Below are positions 54,295 to 63,574 of a DNA stretch of 63,574 bases, piece by piece. This DNA is from a virus. The stretch's first letter is position 1; each line of letters opens with the position of its first letter. The DNA lies in the IMG/VR virus record IMGVR_UViG_3300042400_001354, positions 1 to 63,574 of that record; one strand, written 5' to 3'. The notes under the pieces are model-generated. The model was not told where the DNA came from and did no database searches. It saw only the letters and a list, made by a program, of their open reading frames with translations. The translations under genes and the position numbers were made by a program.

Positions 54295-56193
54295 TTAGAA
54301 TTTACCAGCAATCTCAACGAATTCAACGCCAGAACGAACAGCAACAAAATTCAATTGAATAAAGTTAATAGATTTAGCTGGTTTGATATAAATATCGCCA
54401 ACGAATCTATTGGAATCAACTACTTCTCCTGTATTGTTTGATGCATCACAAACTACAGAGTAATCATAAATACCTCTACGACCTTTTACATCTCTTAAAA
54501 ATGGTTCGACTAGAGATACAAATTGAGATCTTGTGAATTCGTCATTAAATTCGAATAACGAGTATTTAGCAGCAGTTGAAATTGCTTTTTCAAGAGTGAT
54601 GAATAACCTACGGACATTAATACGATCAAAAGCACTTGGTTTCGCTTGTAATGTTTTATCTCCGTAAAGAACAATACCTTCTCCTGGAAAAGCTACTACA
54701 GGATTAATACCGTTTTTATATAATTCGTTTCGTTGAGTTTTTGATGGATTCCAAGATAATTTAATTGCATTTAAAATTTGTCCGCGATTAAAACCTGCTG
54801 GAGAGAACCATGGATCACGAATTGAATCGGTTCTTGCGCATAAACCTGCTATATCTCCGTTTAATGGTACATAACGATACTTATTATTGTATTTGTCGAA
54901 TTGATATTTCCATGCTGAATCCATTACACCATACGAAGAACCAGCTGATAATAAATTATTTCTGTACTCGATGATTTTATCCATATTAATGCTATCAACT
55001 GCATCAGCTTTTAATGGAGAAATAAACGCAACACAATCTTTTCTCTGATTTGCAATACTCAATACACTTGTAGCAACAGTTTGTGTTGCTGGTCCAGAAA
55101 TCAATAAAGAAATATCAACTTCTTCAGAATTAGAATACTTACCAAACGCAGTAACTAATTCTGCATCTCCTGGAGATGCATCAACACCGCCAGCTAATTT
55201 CACTGTGTAATTTGCAACTTGGTCAAAATTTGGTCCGTGATCTGCATCTTGACCCCAATCTGTTGCTCCTGATAGTGTATCTATAGCATAAATATATTTA
55301 GATTGGTTGAATATTTTTGTCGCATAAAAATTAGGCGAACCATCATCTGTTTTTGCGTTACCAGCTTTAGAAACATTTGAATATTTTTCTAAGATACCGT
55401 CTTTTATTCCAGAAAATTTAGCATCACTATCAATAACAATGACATGTAATTCGTCATTTGTTGAAGATGTTGTTTCTCCAAATTGAGATGTTCCTGGAGC
55501 AGAATCAAAATATGCTGCATATTTCCATTTTAATGTAGCTGCTGGTGCAGAGGCACCATTTGCAGTTGATCCAATGTATGGTGTAGTTAAAACTATTGTT
55601 GTATTTGATGCGTTTACGGTAGATGTAGAAATTGTATATGTATTAGATCCAATTAAAATTGTATCTCCAGTTGTAAATTTCGCATTTGCTGCTGATACTG
55701 TAGACGGTAACACTGCAACATTGGAAGAAGATGTTACATTTGCTGTTGTTGTGTACGAGAACGAATTAGTTGCAGAACAAACAGAAATTGTTAATGAATT
55801 ACCTAATGTTCCAGGATAACGAGCAGCAAATGGTCCAACGTCTGTTTTTGCGCCAAATGTGTAAGTAGTTTCAGCAATATCTTCGTTTGTAATTAATTCT
55901 CCTTGTGTATCAGCAGACGCATTTTTTGCTGATGAGCCGATTGCGCGAACAATTTTTAAATTATTACTGTATGATAGAAAATTAGCAGCTGTAAAAAATG
56001 ATGTAAAACTATTTGATGTAGGTTTACCAAATGTAGATGCTAGTAAATTTTCAGAATCAATTGTTGTTATAGTGCTAGCTGGTCCCCAGCTAAATTCTCC
56101 AGCAAACGCTCCAATAGATGTTGCTACTGCAGGAACAACATTCGTTAAATCAATTTCAGATACATTTACACCTGGTGATAATTGAAATGCCAT
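54295..56193 (-). CDS. 18: Tail sheath protein gp18
   Basis: 632 residues (T4 gp18: 659). N-terminal LSPGVNVSEIDLTNVVPAVATSIGAFAGEFSWGP is the conserved handshake strand region; the C-terminal half has YFRYDPL-type DSAWKYQFDKYNNKYR, PWFSPAGFNRG and NVRRLFITLEKAIS, diagnostic of sheath proteins. The middle Ser/Thr-rich stretch is the variable surface domain. Contracts to drive the tube into the host. Confidence 0.97.
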   Translation of the reverse strand: MAFQLSPGVNVSEIDLTNVVPAVATSIGAFAGEFSWGPASTITTIDSENLLASTFGKPTSNSFTSFFTAANFLSYSNNLKIVRAIGSSAKNASADTQGELITNEDIAETTYTFGAKTDVGPFAARYPGTLGNSLTISVCSATNSFSYTTTANVTSSSNVAVLPSTVSAANAKFTTGDTILIGSNTYTISTSTVNASNTTIVLTTPYIGSTANGASAPAATLKWKYAAYFDSAPGTSQFGETTSSTNDELHVIVIDSDAKFSGIKDGILEKYSNVSKAGNAKTDDGSPNFYATKIFNQSKYIYAIDTLSGATDWGQDADHGPNFDQVANYTVKLAGGVDASPGDAELVTAFGKYSNSEEVDISLLISGPATQTVATSVLSIANQRKDCVAFISPLKADAVDSINMDKIIEYRNNLLSAGSSYGVMDSAWKYQFDKYNNKYRYVPLNGDIAGLCARTDSIRDPWFSPAGFNRGQILNAIKLSWNPSKTQRNELYKNGINPVVAFPGEGIVLYGDKTLQAKPSAFDRINVRRLFITLEKAISTAAKYSLFEFNDEFTRSQFVSLVEPFLRDVKGRRGIYDYSVVCDASNNTGEVVDSNRFVGDIYIKPAKSINFIQLNFVAVRSGVEFVEIAGKF

Positions 56194-56240
56194 AAAATAC
56201 TCCTTGTTTAATAAAAATGAAAGTCAGTTTTCATAATTAT

Positions 56241-56248
56241 TATTTATA
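56241..56248 (-). promoter_or_regulatory. T4-type late promoter of gene 18
   Basis: Minus-strand TATAAATA, 48 nt before ATG 56193. Confidence 0.72.
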
Positions 56249-56259
56249 AATTTGAAATT

Positions 56260-57972
56260 TTAATAATAGAATGAAGTTGATTCAACTATTTCCCATAAAT
56301 CTCCATCTTCTAGAGTAAATTTATCCATTAAAGGGTTGCTAAATTGTGGCATAGGCGGAATATCATATTCTTCTTCTTTTGCATAATTATTTTCTATTTG
56401 TAATCTTTTTCTTATATCAGTAGAAGATAATTCGATAAACAATTTTTGAGTTGTTAACCAAGAAAAAATGACTAAAGTCATTGCTAAATCATCATTTGCT
56501 CCTTCTTCAGCTGCAAATGAATTATTTGTGGCAATAAATCTAGTTAATTCATAAATTGTGTCACCAGAATTGAGTTGTAATTTGTCTGTTTCAATTAAAG
56601 TTTTTAATGTGGTGCAACCAACACGTTTCACTAATGGACTCATATTTACGCCATTTTGTGTTGCTTTACCGCTTTCGCTTATTTGTTGAGCTTTTTTGTT
56701 TCCTGCATATACTTTTAATACGTTTTCGTATTCTAAATCTTGGTATAATGTGTCTGCAACTGTTGGGTTGTTATTGATTTCGATTAATACGTGGGCATTA
56801 TTATAATATTCAGCGCATAATTTAATAATATCAGGAAATAACATTGGATGTAGTTGATTATTCCGATATGTTGCTGCTTGTTTGTATGGAATTGTGGAAA
56901 CATCAAAAATAGAAAACGCTGCATAATCTAAATTTTTTCCTTCAGATACATCAACAGTCATTACATAAATGTGATCTTTATCTATTTGTTTTTTTGTTTC
57001 CTCATCCCATGACTCTTTTATCGGTGGGATAAATATATCCATTTCGTTGGGAATAGTCATTCCATTAAAAATTACATCATCTGTATCTAAAGGGTCTATG
57101 GCAACAAGAGTTTGTAATTTTGATCCATCAATAAGGGTATTGGTTGAACCGAGAAATTCACATCCAAATTCTTGATTAAATTGTCGTTGCGAAGTATTAC
57201 GAATGGTTTTTTCTTTCCATTCTTCATCACGACCTGGAACTCTAGACCAATGAATGTCAACTGCAAAATAATCACTTTTTTTGTTAATAGCATCCATCCA
57301 CATTTTGTAGTATAAATTCATACCACGAGGAGTAGAAACAATAATAATTTTTGTTGTTTTACCTGATGAAATTACAGGATACGTTGATGTAAAAAATTCT
57401 TCAGCTAAATTGTTATGTACGTGAGCAAACTCGTCCATAAATACCAAATTAAATGAACCTCCACGAACAGAACTTGCTGCAGTAGAAGCTGCTAATAATT
57501 TTGAGCCATTTTCTAATTCTACTGATCCTTTATTCCAGATAATAACGCCTTGTTGTAGCCACATAGGTAAATTTTCATATGCCAATTGATATCTAGATAG
57601 AATATCAACAGCTAAAGATTTTTTATTAGCTGTTATAGCAATACTATATCGTTCAGTAAATAACGATAACCACAATAAATACCCAACAGATGTTGTTGTT
57701 TTACCGGACTGACGTCCAATCCTAACGATTGAGAATCTATTTTCATGAAATGCGCGAACCATTTCTTCTTGATAGTCGTGCATATCAAACAATACAAGAC
57801 CTTCATCAAGATTAATAATTTTTACATAATTTCTAATAAAATAAATAGGATCAATAATACATTTTTTAATTTCGTCTCGTTGCCATTGTTCGTATTCCCA
57901 ATTTTCAATACCATTTCTTCTTAAATTAGGATTATCTCTATAATATAATTTCCCTTCTTCAAAATCTAACAT
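56260..57972 (-). CDS. 17: Terminase large subunit gp17
   Basis: 570 residues (T4: 610). ATPase: Walker A GRQSGKTT (about 90), Walker B LVFMDEFAHV (about 177), coupling motif VSTPRG. Nuclease: VDVSEGKNLDYAAFSIFD (about 340), EINNNPTVADTLYQDL and DDLAMTLVIF (RNase H-like acidic residues). Packages DNA and cuts concatemers. Confidence 0.97.
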   Translation of the reverse strand: MLDFEEGKLYYRDNPNLRRNGIENWEYEQWQRDEIKKCIIDPIYFIRNYVKIINLDEGLVLFDMHDYQEEMVRAFHENRFSIVRIGRQSGKTTTSVGYLLWLSLFTERYSIAITANKKSLAVDILSRYQLAYENLPMWLQQGVIIWNKGSVELENGSKLLAASTAASSVRGGSFNLVFMDEFAHVHNNLAEEFFTSTYPVISSGKTTKIIIVSTPRGMNLYYKMWMDAINKKSDYFAVDIHWSRVPGRDEEWKEKTIRNTSQRQFNQEFGCEFLGSTNTLIDGSKLQTLVAIDPLDTDDVIFNGMTIPNEMDIFIPPIKESWDEETKKQIDKDHIYVMTVDVSEGKNLDYAAFSIFDVSTIPYKQAATYRNNQLHPMLFPDIIKLCAEYYNNAHVLIEINNNPTVADTLYQDLEYENVLKVYAGNKKAQQISESGKATQNGVNMSPLVKRVGCTTLKTLIETDKLQLNSGDTIYELTRFIATNNSFAAEEGANDDLAMTLVIFSWLTTQKLFIELSSTDIRKRLQIENNYAKEEEYDIPPMPQFSNPLMDKFTLEDGDLWEIVESTSFYY

Positions 57973-58406
57973 TATTGATTTATTTCATCCTTTATAGATT
58001 TTATGAAATCTTTACCTGACCCAACAAAAACAGCATTTTTAATATTCTGGGTTAAATTTTCTTTTTTACCTGTAATATCTCGCATTTTCTTTTGAATATC
58101 TAACAATTCTTTATTAGCATCAACCATAGTTTTAATCATATTGCCTGCAACTTCGAAGTCTCGAGCTTTCTCGCTCTGTCTGGCGATGGCAAGCATATCA
58201 TCAATAGCTTCTGTTCCCTTTGCAATTAACGAGTCTATACTTTCTCTGGTGCGCTCGTAGTCAGATTTTAAATCTACATCTAATAAAGTAGACAATTCAT
58301 GAGAGGAAATTTCTGCAGGTAAAAATTCCGCAAACTTAGTTTCTTCTTCAATCACCGATGGTGGGACATTAAATAAATTTTCCATCGTTTTATTAAATTT
58401 ACTCAT
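57972..58406 (-). CDS. 16: Terminase small subunit gp16
   Basis: 144 residues, helical (T4 gp16: 164). Start MSKFNKTMENLFNVPP and coiled-coil centre (EVAGNMIKTMVDANKELLDIQKKM) match the gp16 pattern. Regulates gp17 at packaging start. Stop overlaps gene 17 start. Confidence 0.88.
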   Translation of the reverse strand: MSKFNKTMENLFNVPPSVIEEETKFAEFLPAEISSHELSTLLDVDLKSDYERTRESIDSLIAKGTEAIDDMLAIARQSEKARDFEVAGNMIKTMVDANKELLDIQKKMRDITGKKENLTQNIKNAVFVGSGKDFIKSIKDEINQ

Positions 58407-58409
58407 AAT

Positions 58410-59393
58410 TTATTCTGTGTAGTCGTTTATTTGTATATTATAATCAAATATTGTTACTGGGTAAGTATTCGGTGTTGGTGTTATTGTAGTACAATATGCA
58501 CGACCTGAATTTGGTAATTGTTTAACAATATATTCTGCTGTTTTAGATACATTAAATAGTTTTGTGTTAGATTTTATTGTGCCACCTTTAATATTTAATT
58601 TTAATACTCTAGTGTTCGGATTCCACGATTTTACTGTGGCAGTCGCTGTTGCTCTGTTGTAGGAAACTCCTTGGAATACCGCTTCATTTTCAAAAAATGT
58701 TCCAGTTCCATTTGCAGCTAATGTGTATTCTTGTCCTGAATTTGGAATGGAAATATTTGTTTCTGCTTGGAGAATTGGTTTATAATATTTTGGTGGTTGG
58801 TAAATAAAACTTCTTGCAGTAAAAGTTAATGTTCTGAATACAGATCTAACTGGTTCATCAAACGATCCACTTGACTCATTTTCTAACGAATCTCCAGTAA
58901 ATGTTATGGGAATATTTTTTACGACACTTAATTCTGGAACCAAATTAATTTTTATATTGTAATCTGGATAAAAAAATGGTAAAATATATTCCATTATTTG
59001 GTTTGCGTCTTCAATATTTCTTGTGTATAACACAAGTTCAAAATTAAAATTATATGGTACTGGAGAATTTGTATATGCGCTACCATTAGATCCACAAGCA
59101 ATAATTTTATTTGCTTGATTAGTTCGTCTTGATGGATCGTAAACTACGTCTAATAACCCATATTCAATTCTAGGTAAAGTTATTTGTACTTTTTCATGAG
59201 GAATATCTAACCTTTTTACATATTTTTCTTTGTCCCCGTAAATAATAGGAACTTTTATACGTTCTAATTCCACACCATTTTCATCATATTTTATAAATGG
59301 TATATCTTTAAATAAACTAGCGAACGCAACTGTTGTTTTTCTTATTGCTTGTAATCTATTATTTAATGGCGGTAAATCTGTTGATGGATACAT
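58410..59393 (-). CDS. 15: Tail sheath stabiliser/completion gp15
   Basis: 327 residues (T4: 272). RKTTVAFASLFKDIPFIKYD, VPIIYGDKEKYVKRL, TLPRIEYGLLDVVYDPSRR and YNFNFELVLYTRNIEDANQIMEYILPFF match gp15. The last 110 residues add an Ig-like beta segment not in T4. Caps the tail at the neck. Confidence 0.92.
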   Translation of the reverse strand: MYPSTDLPPLNNRLQAIRKTTVAFASLFKDIPFIKYDENGVELERIKVPIIYGDKEKYVKRLDIPHEKVQITLPRIEYGLLDVVYDPSRRTNQANKIIACGSNGSAYTNSPVPYNFNFELVLYTRNIEDANQIMEYILPFFYPDYNIKINLVPELSVVKNIPITFTGDSLENESSGSFDEPVRSVFRTLTFTARSFIYQPPKYYKPILQAETNISIPNSGQEYTLAANGTGTFFENEAVFQGVSYNRATATATVKSWNPNTRVLKLNIKGGTIKSNTKLFNVSKTAEYIVKQLPNSGRAYCTTITPTPNTYPVTIFDYNIQINDYTE

Positions 59394-59401
59394 GTGTTTC
59401 C

Positions 59402-60274
59402 TTAATAATAAGATAGACTTCCAAATGGATTATCAGATTTATCTGTAATTTGTATAACCTCATCTAATATAGGTAAATTGTCGAATTGAGTAGAATGTAA
59501 TCTATTATCAACTACAGATAATGTATAAGAAGAATTACTTAATTCTCCATTAATATTCAAAATCGATGTATTTGAGAATATTCCTGATACATTTATAACT
59601 GTTAGTATTGTATTGGCAGAATCCCATCCTACAACTTCGGCAGCAGCAATATGGCTATTTGGTGTCCCTTGATACACCAATTCGCCGATAATGTAATTTC
59701 CAGATCCATCTTGAATGTCCAATGTAGTTTTTATTGATTCAATAACTTCTATTTGATCAATTTCATCAATACCTGTATCTAAACTTTCGTCATTATACTT
59801 AAATGGTTCGAGAGATAATTCATAATAAAATGGTCTAATTCTACCAAGTGTGTATAAATCTTTTGATGTATTTACAAATTTTATTTCAAACAATTCTCCT
59901 GTATCTTTCATAAAAGGGATAAAAATTAAATCGCCTTCTTTTGGTCTATCAAATTGTTTTTTTGTTTGTTTCATAAATTCACGAAATGTGAATTGTATTT
60001 TTATTTGATTTCTGACTTCTAACCCAAATTTAGAAAAAAAATCTTGCTCGTCACCATAATCCATTGTATTTACTAGATATGTATCTAATTTATATGCATC
60101 ATCAAAATGTTTTAGGGGGTCATCGCCGTAAATGAGATCCCTTGCCGCAACATTAGTATTTGGAATATAATAACCAGAAAATCCTTGTATTCCAATAGCT
60201 TCATTATAGAGATCTTCTACTAAATTTATCTCTATAGCAGGTTTCCCGTAATTTTGAAAATACTTGCTTGGCAT
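59402..60274 (-). CDS. 14: Neck protein gp14
   Basis: 290 residues (T4: 256). NYGKPAIEINLVEDLYNEAI, YGDDPLKHFDDAYKLDTYLVN and EVRNQIKIQFTFREF fit gp14. The C-terminal beta extension (DSANTILTVINVSGIF) parallels the one in gp15. Binds completed heads with gp13 for tail joining. Confidence 0.9.
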   Translation of the reverse strand: MPSKYFQNYGKPAIEINLVEDLYNEAIGIQGFSGYYIPNTNVAARDLIYGDDPLKHFDDAYKLDTYLVNTMDYGDEQDFFSKFGLEVRNQIKIQFTFREFMKQTKKQFDRPKEGDLIFIPFMKDTGELFEIKFVNTSKDLYTLGRIRPFYYELSLEPFKYNDESLDTGIDEIDQIEVIESIKTTLDIQDGSGNYIIGELVYQGTPNSHIAAAEVVGWDSANTILTVINVSGIFSNTSILNINGELSNSSYTLSVVDNRLHSTQFDNLPILDEVIQITDKSDNPFGSLSYY

Positions 60275-60278
60275 AAAA

Positions 60279-61025
60279 TTAACCCATCATAAATTGAACA
60301 GGCAATTCGTATCTATCTTGCATCTCAGCTTCTAATTTTTGTATTTCTGCATCAGCTTCGTCAAATGTTTCTTTTCCATTCAAAGTCAATCCTCCAGGAA
60401 GTTGAATTCCTCCAAATTTTTTCATATTTTCTCCCCATTGACGTTTAAATAAAGATGTTGTATACTGCTTCAACCAACGATCATTATACACATTTTCATA
60501 TGTTTCAGGATCAATTACTTTATACCCTTCAGCAACAACAGTCATCCCAACTGGAGCTTGAATAGATCCCCACGCCCAATCTGGATACAATTTATGTGTG
60601 TGCCTTTGAAATCTTATTGGAATTTCCCCTGTAAACATTAATTCTAAATTCCTCAAATGGGTCATTGTTATATTAAAATTTGAGTATGACGTTGATGTGA
60701 AATCATACAATTCGTGTAAACGTAATTGATATCTCAAATCAAACATATTATTTTTTGTTATTGTATCATTGAGCGGGAAAATTCTTGTTATACCTAAAAT
60801 TCCTGCGTCAATTTTAAAGTATTTTTGGTCAACATCTTCTTGAGTTATAACATGTTGCCAATAAAATAATTCTGTTGCGTCGTAATGGTAATCTTGATAA
60901 TATTGTAACGCATCATCAATTCTATCCTCTAGTTGGTCTTCATCAACATTGATTGTTATTACTGGAGCACCTAATCTTCTCAAACAATAATCCTTTAATT
61001 CGTCCCTTGATGTTACGTCAGCCAT
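60279..61025 (-). CDS. 13: Neck protein gp13
   Basis: 248 residues (T4: 309). SRDELKDYCLRRLGAPVITINV and DRIDDALQYYQDYHYD are conserved gp13 features, as are NVYNDRWLKQYTTSLFKRQWG near the end. Head completion protein next to gp14. Confidence 0.94.
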   Translation of the reverse strand: MADVTSRDELKDYCLRRLGAPVITINVDEDQLEDRIDDALQYYQDYHYDATELFYWQHVITQEDVDQKYFKIDAGILGITRIFPLNDTITKNNMFDLRYQLRLHELYDFTSTSYSNFNITMTHLRNLELMFTGEIPIRFQRHTHKLYPDWAWGSIQAPVGMTVVAEGYKVIDPETYENVYNDRWLKQYTTSLFKRQWGENMKKFGGIQLPGGLTLNGKETFDEADAEIQKLEAEMQDRYELPVQFMMG

Positions 61026-61027
61026 TA

Positions 61028-63574
61028 TTAATCCTTATTTTTTAGTTGGTCTATTTCTTGTTTTAATTCTTTTATTGCTTCAATTAAATACCCAATAATA
61101 CCATTATAATTTACACTCTGTAAACCATTTTCATCTGAGTCTACAAGATGAGGTAAAATTAATCCTAAATCTTGAGCAATAATACCTGATGATTTTTTAG
61201 TAGTGTCTTTCCAAGAAAATTCAACACCTTGTAAATTTAAAATTGTTTCTAAACTATTGTTAATTTGTGTAATATTATATTTTTGTGATTTATCTGATAA
61301 AGAATTAAATATTACTGAATTTAGTGTTCCAGTACTAGGATTAAAATATAATTTAGAATTAGAAATATATGCTGTTGTCCACGAACCAGAAATACCTGAA
61401 GACATACCCAAATAATATGATGCATTAGTGGATGTATCATTATTTAAAGTTGCACCTGACGAATACGAACCCCAAGTTCCATCACCTAATAAAACTGTAC
61501 TTGAGTTGGCAAATCCAGTTCCAAGTCTTGCAGTTGGAATTATACCTGTTGATATATTATATGCATTAGAACAATAATTTATTACATACGAATTTGCATT
61601 AGCAATATTAGAGTTTAAAGTTGTTGTATTTGAGCCAACTACTGTATTGGTATAAGTTTTTAAACTGATGTTATTAGCATCTACAACTGTATTGGTATAA
61701 GTTTTTAAAATTGTATTATTTGAACCAACTACTGTATTTGTATAATTTAAATTAAATGAATTTGCATTAGCAATATTAGAGTTTAAAGTTGTTGTATTTG
61801 ACCCAACTACTGTATTGGTATAAGTTTTTAAACTTGTATTATTTGAACCAACTACTGTATTAGTGTAATTTAAATTAAAAGAATTTGCATTAGCAATATT
61901 AGAGTTTAAAGTTGTTGTATTTGAACCAACTACTGTATTGGTATAAGTTTTTAAACTGATGTTATTAGCGTCTACAACTGTATTTGTATAATTTAAATTA
62001 AAAGAATTTGCATTAGCAATATTAGAGTTTAAAGTTGTTGTATTTGAACCAACTACTGTATTTGTATAAGTTTTTAAACTGATGTTATTAGCATCTACAA
62101 CTGTATTTGTATAATTTATCACATACGAATTTGCATTAGCAATATTAGAGTTTAAAGTTGTTGTATTTGAGCCAACTACTGTATTGGTATAAGTTTTTAA
62201 ACTTGTATTATTTGAACCAACTACTGTATTAGTGTAATTTAAATTAAAAGAATTTGCATTAGCAATATTAGAGTTTAAAGTTGTTGTATTTGAGCCAACT
62301 ACTGTATTGGTATAAGTTTTTAAACTTGTATTATTTGAACCAACTACTGTATTAGTGTAATTTAAATTAAAAGAATTTGCATTAGCAATATTAGAGTTTA
62401 AAGTTGTTGTATTTGACCCAACTACTGTATTGGTATAATTTAAATTAAAAGAATTTGCATTAGCAATATTAGAGTTTAAAGTTGTTGTATTTGAACCAAC
62501 TACTGTATTGGTATAAGTTTTTAAACTGATGTTATTAGCGTCTACAACTGTATTAGTGTAATTTAAATTAAAAGAATTTGCATTAGCAATATTAGAGTTT
62601 AAAGTTGTTGTATTTGAGCCAACTACTGTATTTGTATAATTTAAATTAAATGAATTTGCATTAGCAATATTAGAGTTTAAAGTTGTTGTATTTGAGCCAA
62701 CTACTGTATTAGTGTAATTTAAATTAAAAGAATTTGCATTAGCAATTTGATCATAAGTTATTTTTACGCTATTTGGGGTTGCTGCTGTTGTTGTGCTGGT
62801 GTTAGAAACACTATCTGTTAATTGTACTATACCAGAACGAGTTGTACTAGCAGAATTGGCTGTTAATGTTTTTGCTACTGCCCCATTAAACGAATCAACA
62901 TTAAACCCATTACCAAATGTTAAGGAGTTAAACGTATTCGCTTGAATAGTAATATTGGAGCTACCATTAAAACTTGTTCCATTTATAAGCCTAGAGGTTT
63001 GCAATATACTTGATGTATTAGCATTTCCATACACATCACCTATTACTGCGCCAACTCTTATATTATCATAAATTGCATTGGTAAAATTTATGATATTATT
63101 TGCAGGTACAACAGCAACATTAGAAAATAATTTCCACACACTATCCGTAACATCACGAACCAATCCAGTATGTTGATATGTACCAGATGTAAAATTACCA
63201 ACAAAACCAATATCATTTATATTAGCTGGATTATTATTTGCAAGATATATTAAAGAATCGTTAATAACTAAATTGGTTGTATTAACTGTTGTTGTTAAGC
63301 CGCCTACGAATAAATTTCCACTGACGTTCAAGTCTTGTGAAATTGAAACAGATCCTGAAATAGTTCCTCCTGAAGAGGAATATTTTGTGTTTGATGCGGC
63401 AAAAACTGAATTAGCTGTATTAAATGCCAAATTAGCTACAGTTGATCCTGAATTAGCTGTATTAAATGCCAAATTAGCTACAGTTGATCCTGAATTAGCT
63501 GTATTAAATGCCAAATTAGCTACAGTTGATCCTGAATTAGCTGTATTAAATGCCAAATTAGCTACAGTTGATCC
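61028..63574 (-). CDS. Repeat-rich fibre with S74 chaperone domain, 5' end beyond window
   Basis: At least 848 residues; open to the right edge. N-terminal visible part has 14-residue repeats (AFNTANSGSTVANL); a middle domain (NLFVGGLTTTVNTTNLVINDSLIYL) recurs in phage fibres; residues coded by about 62755-61575 form ten copies of a repeat with core GSNTTTLNSNIANANS; the C-terminal 95 residues (SDKSQKYNITQINN... SGIIAQDLGLILP... YLIEAIKELKQEI) are an intramolecular Peptidase_S74 chaperone that cleaves itself off after trimerisation. It sits upstream of gene 13, the locus of T4 fibritin (wac). Probable whisker or tail fibre. Confidence 0.85.
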   Translation of the reverse strand, partial: GSTVANLAFNTANSGSTVANLAFNTANSGSTVANLAFNTANSGSTVANLAFNTANSVFAASNTKYSSSGGTISGSVSISQDLNVSGNLFVGGLTTTVNTTNLVINDSLIYLANNNPANINDIGFVGNFTSGTYQHTGLVRDVTDSVWKLFSNVAVVPANNIINFTNAIYDNIRVGAVIGDVYGNANTSSILQTSRLINGTSFNGSSNITIQANTFNSLTFGNGFNVDSFNGAVAKTLTANSASTTRSGIVQLTDSVSNTSTTTAATPNSVKITYDQIANANSFNLNYTNTVVGSNTTTLNSNIANANSFNLNYTNTVVGSNTTTLNSNIANANSFNLNYTNTVVDANNISLKTYTNTVVGSNTTTLNSNIANANSFNLNYTNTVVGSNTTTLNSNIANANSFNLNYTNTVVGSNNTSLKTYTNTVVGSNTTTLNSNIANANSFNLNYTNTVVGSNNTSLKTYTNTVVGSNTTTLNSNIANANSYVINYTNTVVDANNISLKTYTNTVVGSNTTTLNSNIANANSFNLNYTNTVVDANNISLKTYTNTVVGSNTTTLNSNIANANSFNLNYTNTVVGSNNTSLKTYTNTVVGSNTTTLNSNIANANSFNLNYTNTVVGSNNTILKTYTNTVVDANNISLKTYTNTVVGSNTTTLNSNIANANSYVINYCSNAYNISTGIIPTARLGTGFANSSTVLLGDGTWGSYSSGATLNNDTSTNASYYLGMSSGISGSWTTAYISNSKLYFNPSTGTLNSVIFNSLSDKSQKYNITQINNSLETILNLQGVEFSWKDTTKKSSGIIAQDLGLILPHLVDSDENGLQSVNYNGIIGYLIEAIKELKQEIDQLKNKD
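61575..62755. repeat. Internal DNA repeats of the fibre gene
   Basis: Ten near-identical copies of a unit of about 78-126 nt. The core GAATTTGCATTAGCAATATT plus the next 40 nt is almost invariant; units differ by presence of a KTYTNTVV linker. Nucleotide identity exceeds what protein repeats require, so recent duplication or recombination is likely. Confidence 0.85.
63411..63574. repeat. 42-bp tandem repeats at fibre N-terminal part
   Basis: Four visible copies of a 42-bp unit coding 14 residues (AFNTANSGSTVANL), identical in most positions and continuing past the window edge; the last copy is partial. Confidence 0.88.

Noticed and set aside
54295-56193. Plus-strand ORF of 81 codons at 55574 within gene 18
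   Set aside because: Antisense shadow of the Ser/Thr/Val-rich sheath surface domain.
61575-62755. Possible CRISPR-like direct repeats
   Set aside because: The repeats lie in frame inside the fibre ORF, encode a periodic protein and have no unique spacers or cas genes.
1-63574. Cyanophage identity
   Set aside because: No psbA, psbD, hli, pebS or other photosynthesis genes are present in this window; the host cannot be assigned from sequence alone.

Overview
The window is part of the genome of a tailed bacteriophage with a contractile tail, a distant T4-like myovirus. The evidence is the near-complete T4-type core: the replisome (genes 43, 45, 44, 62, 41, 61), recombination genes (uvsX, uvsY, uvsW, 46, 47), the late sigma factor (55), regA, dsbA, and the head/neck/tail run 13-14-15-16-17-18-19-20-21-22-23. 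The DNA is strongly AT-rich and genes are packed with ATGA, TGATG or TAATG overlaps. No photosynthesis gene is present. The metabolic genes (nrdA/B, thyX, mazG, dCMP deaminase, def, hsp20, an SPFH lipoprotein) are the kind carried by aquatic exo-T4 phages, but the host cannot be named from this window.

Layout. Almost everything is on the minus strand, so transcription runs from high to low coordinates. 63574-47622 holds late structural genes: an edge-truncated repeat-rich fibre, neck, terminase, sheath, tube, a GIY-YIG homing endonuclease, portal, prohead core and protease, scaffold, and major capsid protein. 47567-44834 is the only plus-strand coding block: a TET/JBP-like 2-oxoglutarate dioxygenase and a glycosyltransferase, read as a DNA-hypermodification cassette. 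44705-37253 holds a tube paralog, uvsY, uvsW, an Sm-like protein, gene 55, 47, 46 and def. 36375-32160 is a cluster of 15 tRNA genes mixed with a methyltransferase, a YqeY-like protein, dNMP kinase and a GIY-YIG endonuclease. 32080-21966 is the replication module (45, dsbA, 44, 62, regA, PAAR, hsp20, dCMP deaminase, 43, uvsX, 41). 21964-13792 is a glycan island of glycosyltransferases plus aminotransferase, acetyltransferase, nucleotidyltransferase-HAD and kinase genes. 13769-8255 is a late-type operon whose proteins include several with T4 IPIII-like capsid-targeting N-termini, together with a ligase-like nucleotidyltransferase, an NMNAT-like nucleotidyltransferase and a P-loop kinase. 8189-1 holds primase, thyX, mazG, nrdB, nrdA, a truncated-looking galE and small genes.

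Regulation. Seven promoters share a -35 (TTGACT, TTTACA or TTGCTT), a 17-nt spacer ending in ATAG, and a TATAAT-like -10; an eighth, on the plus strand, has the same spacing but lacks ATAG. T4-type late promoters (TATAAATA, or AATAAATA) sit 20-50 nt before genes 18, 19, 22, 23, the tube paralog, one homing endonuclease and the 13769 operon. Good intrinsic terminators follow genes 23 (bidirectional), 18, dsbA, hsp20 and the 13769-8255 operon.

Main points of interest: the dioxygenase and its partner glycosyltransferase end in SLQDFF and SLDSFF, matching the SIEDFFS tail of the phage DNA polymerase, which suggests that all three dock on the gene 45 sliding clamp and that DNA is modified during replication. 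Also notable are the putative virion-packaged nucleotidyl-transfer operon, two leucine-anticodon tRNAs with short class I variable loops, a tRNA-Asn nested in a 20-bp stem, a structured plus-strand intergenic RNA candidate at 41.6 kb, and several small genes of 25 to 56 codons that lie between the larger ones.
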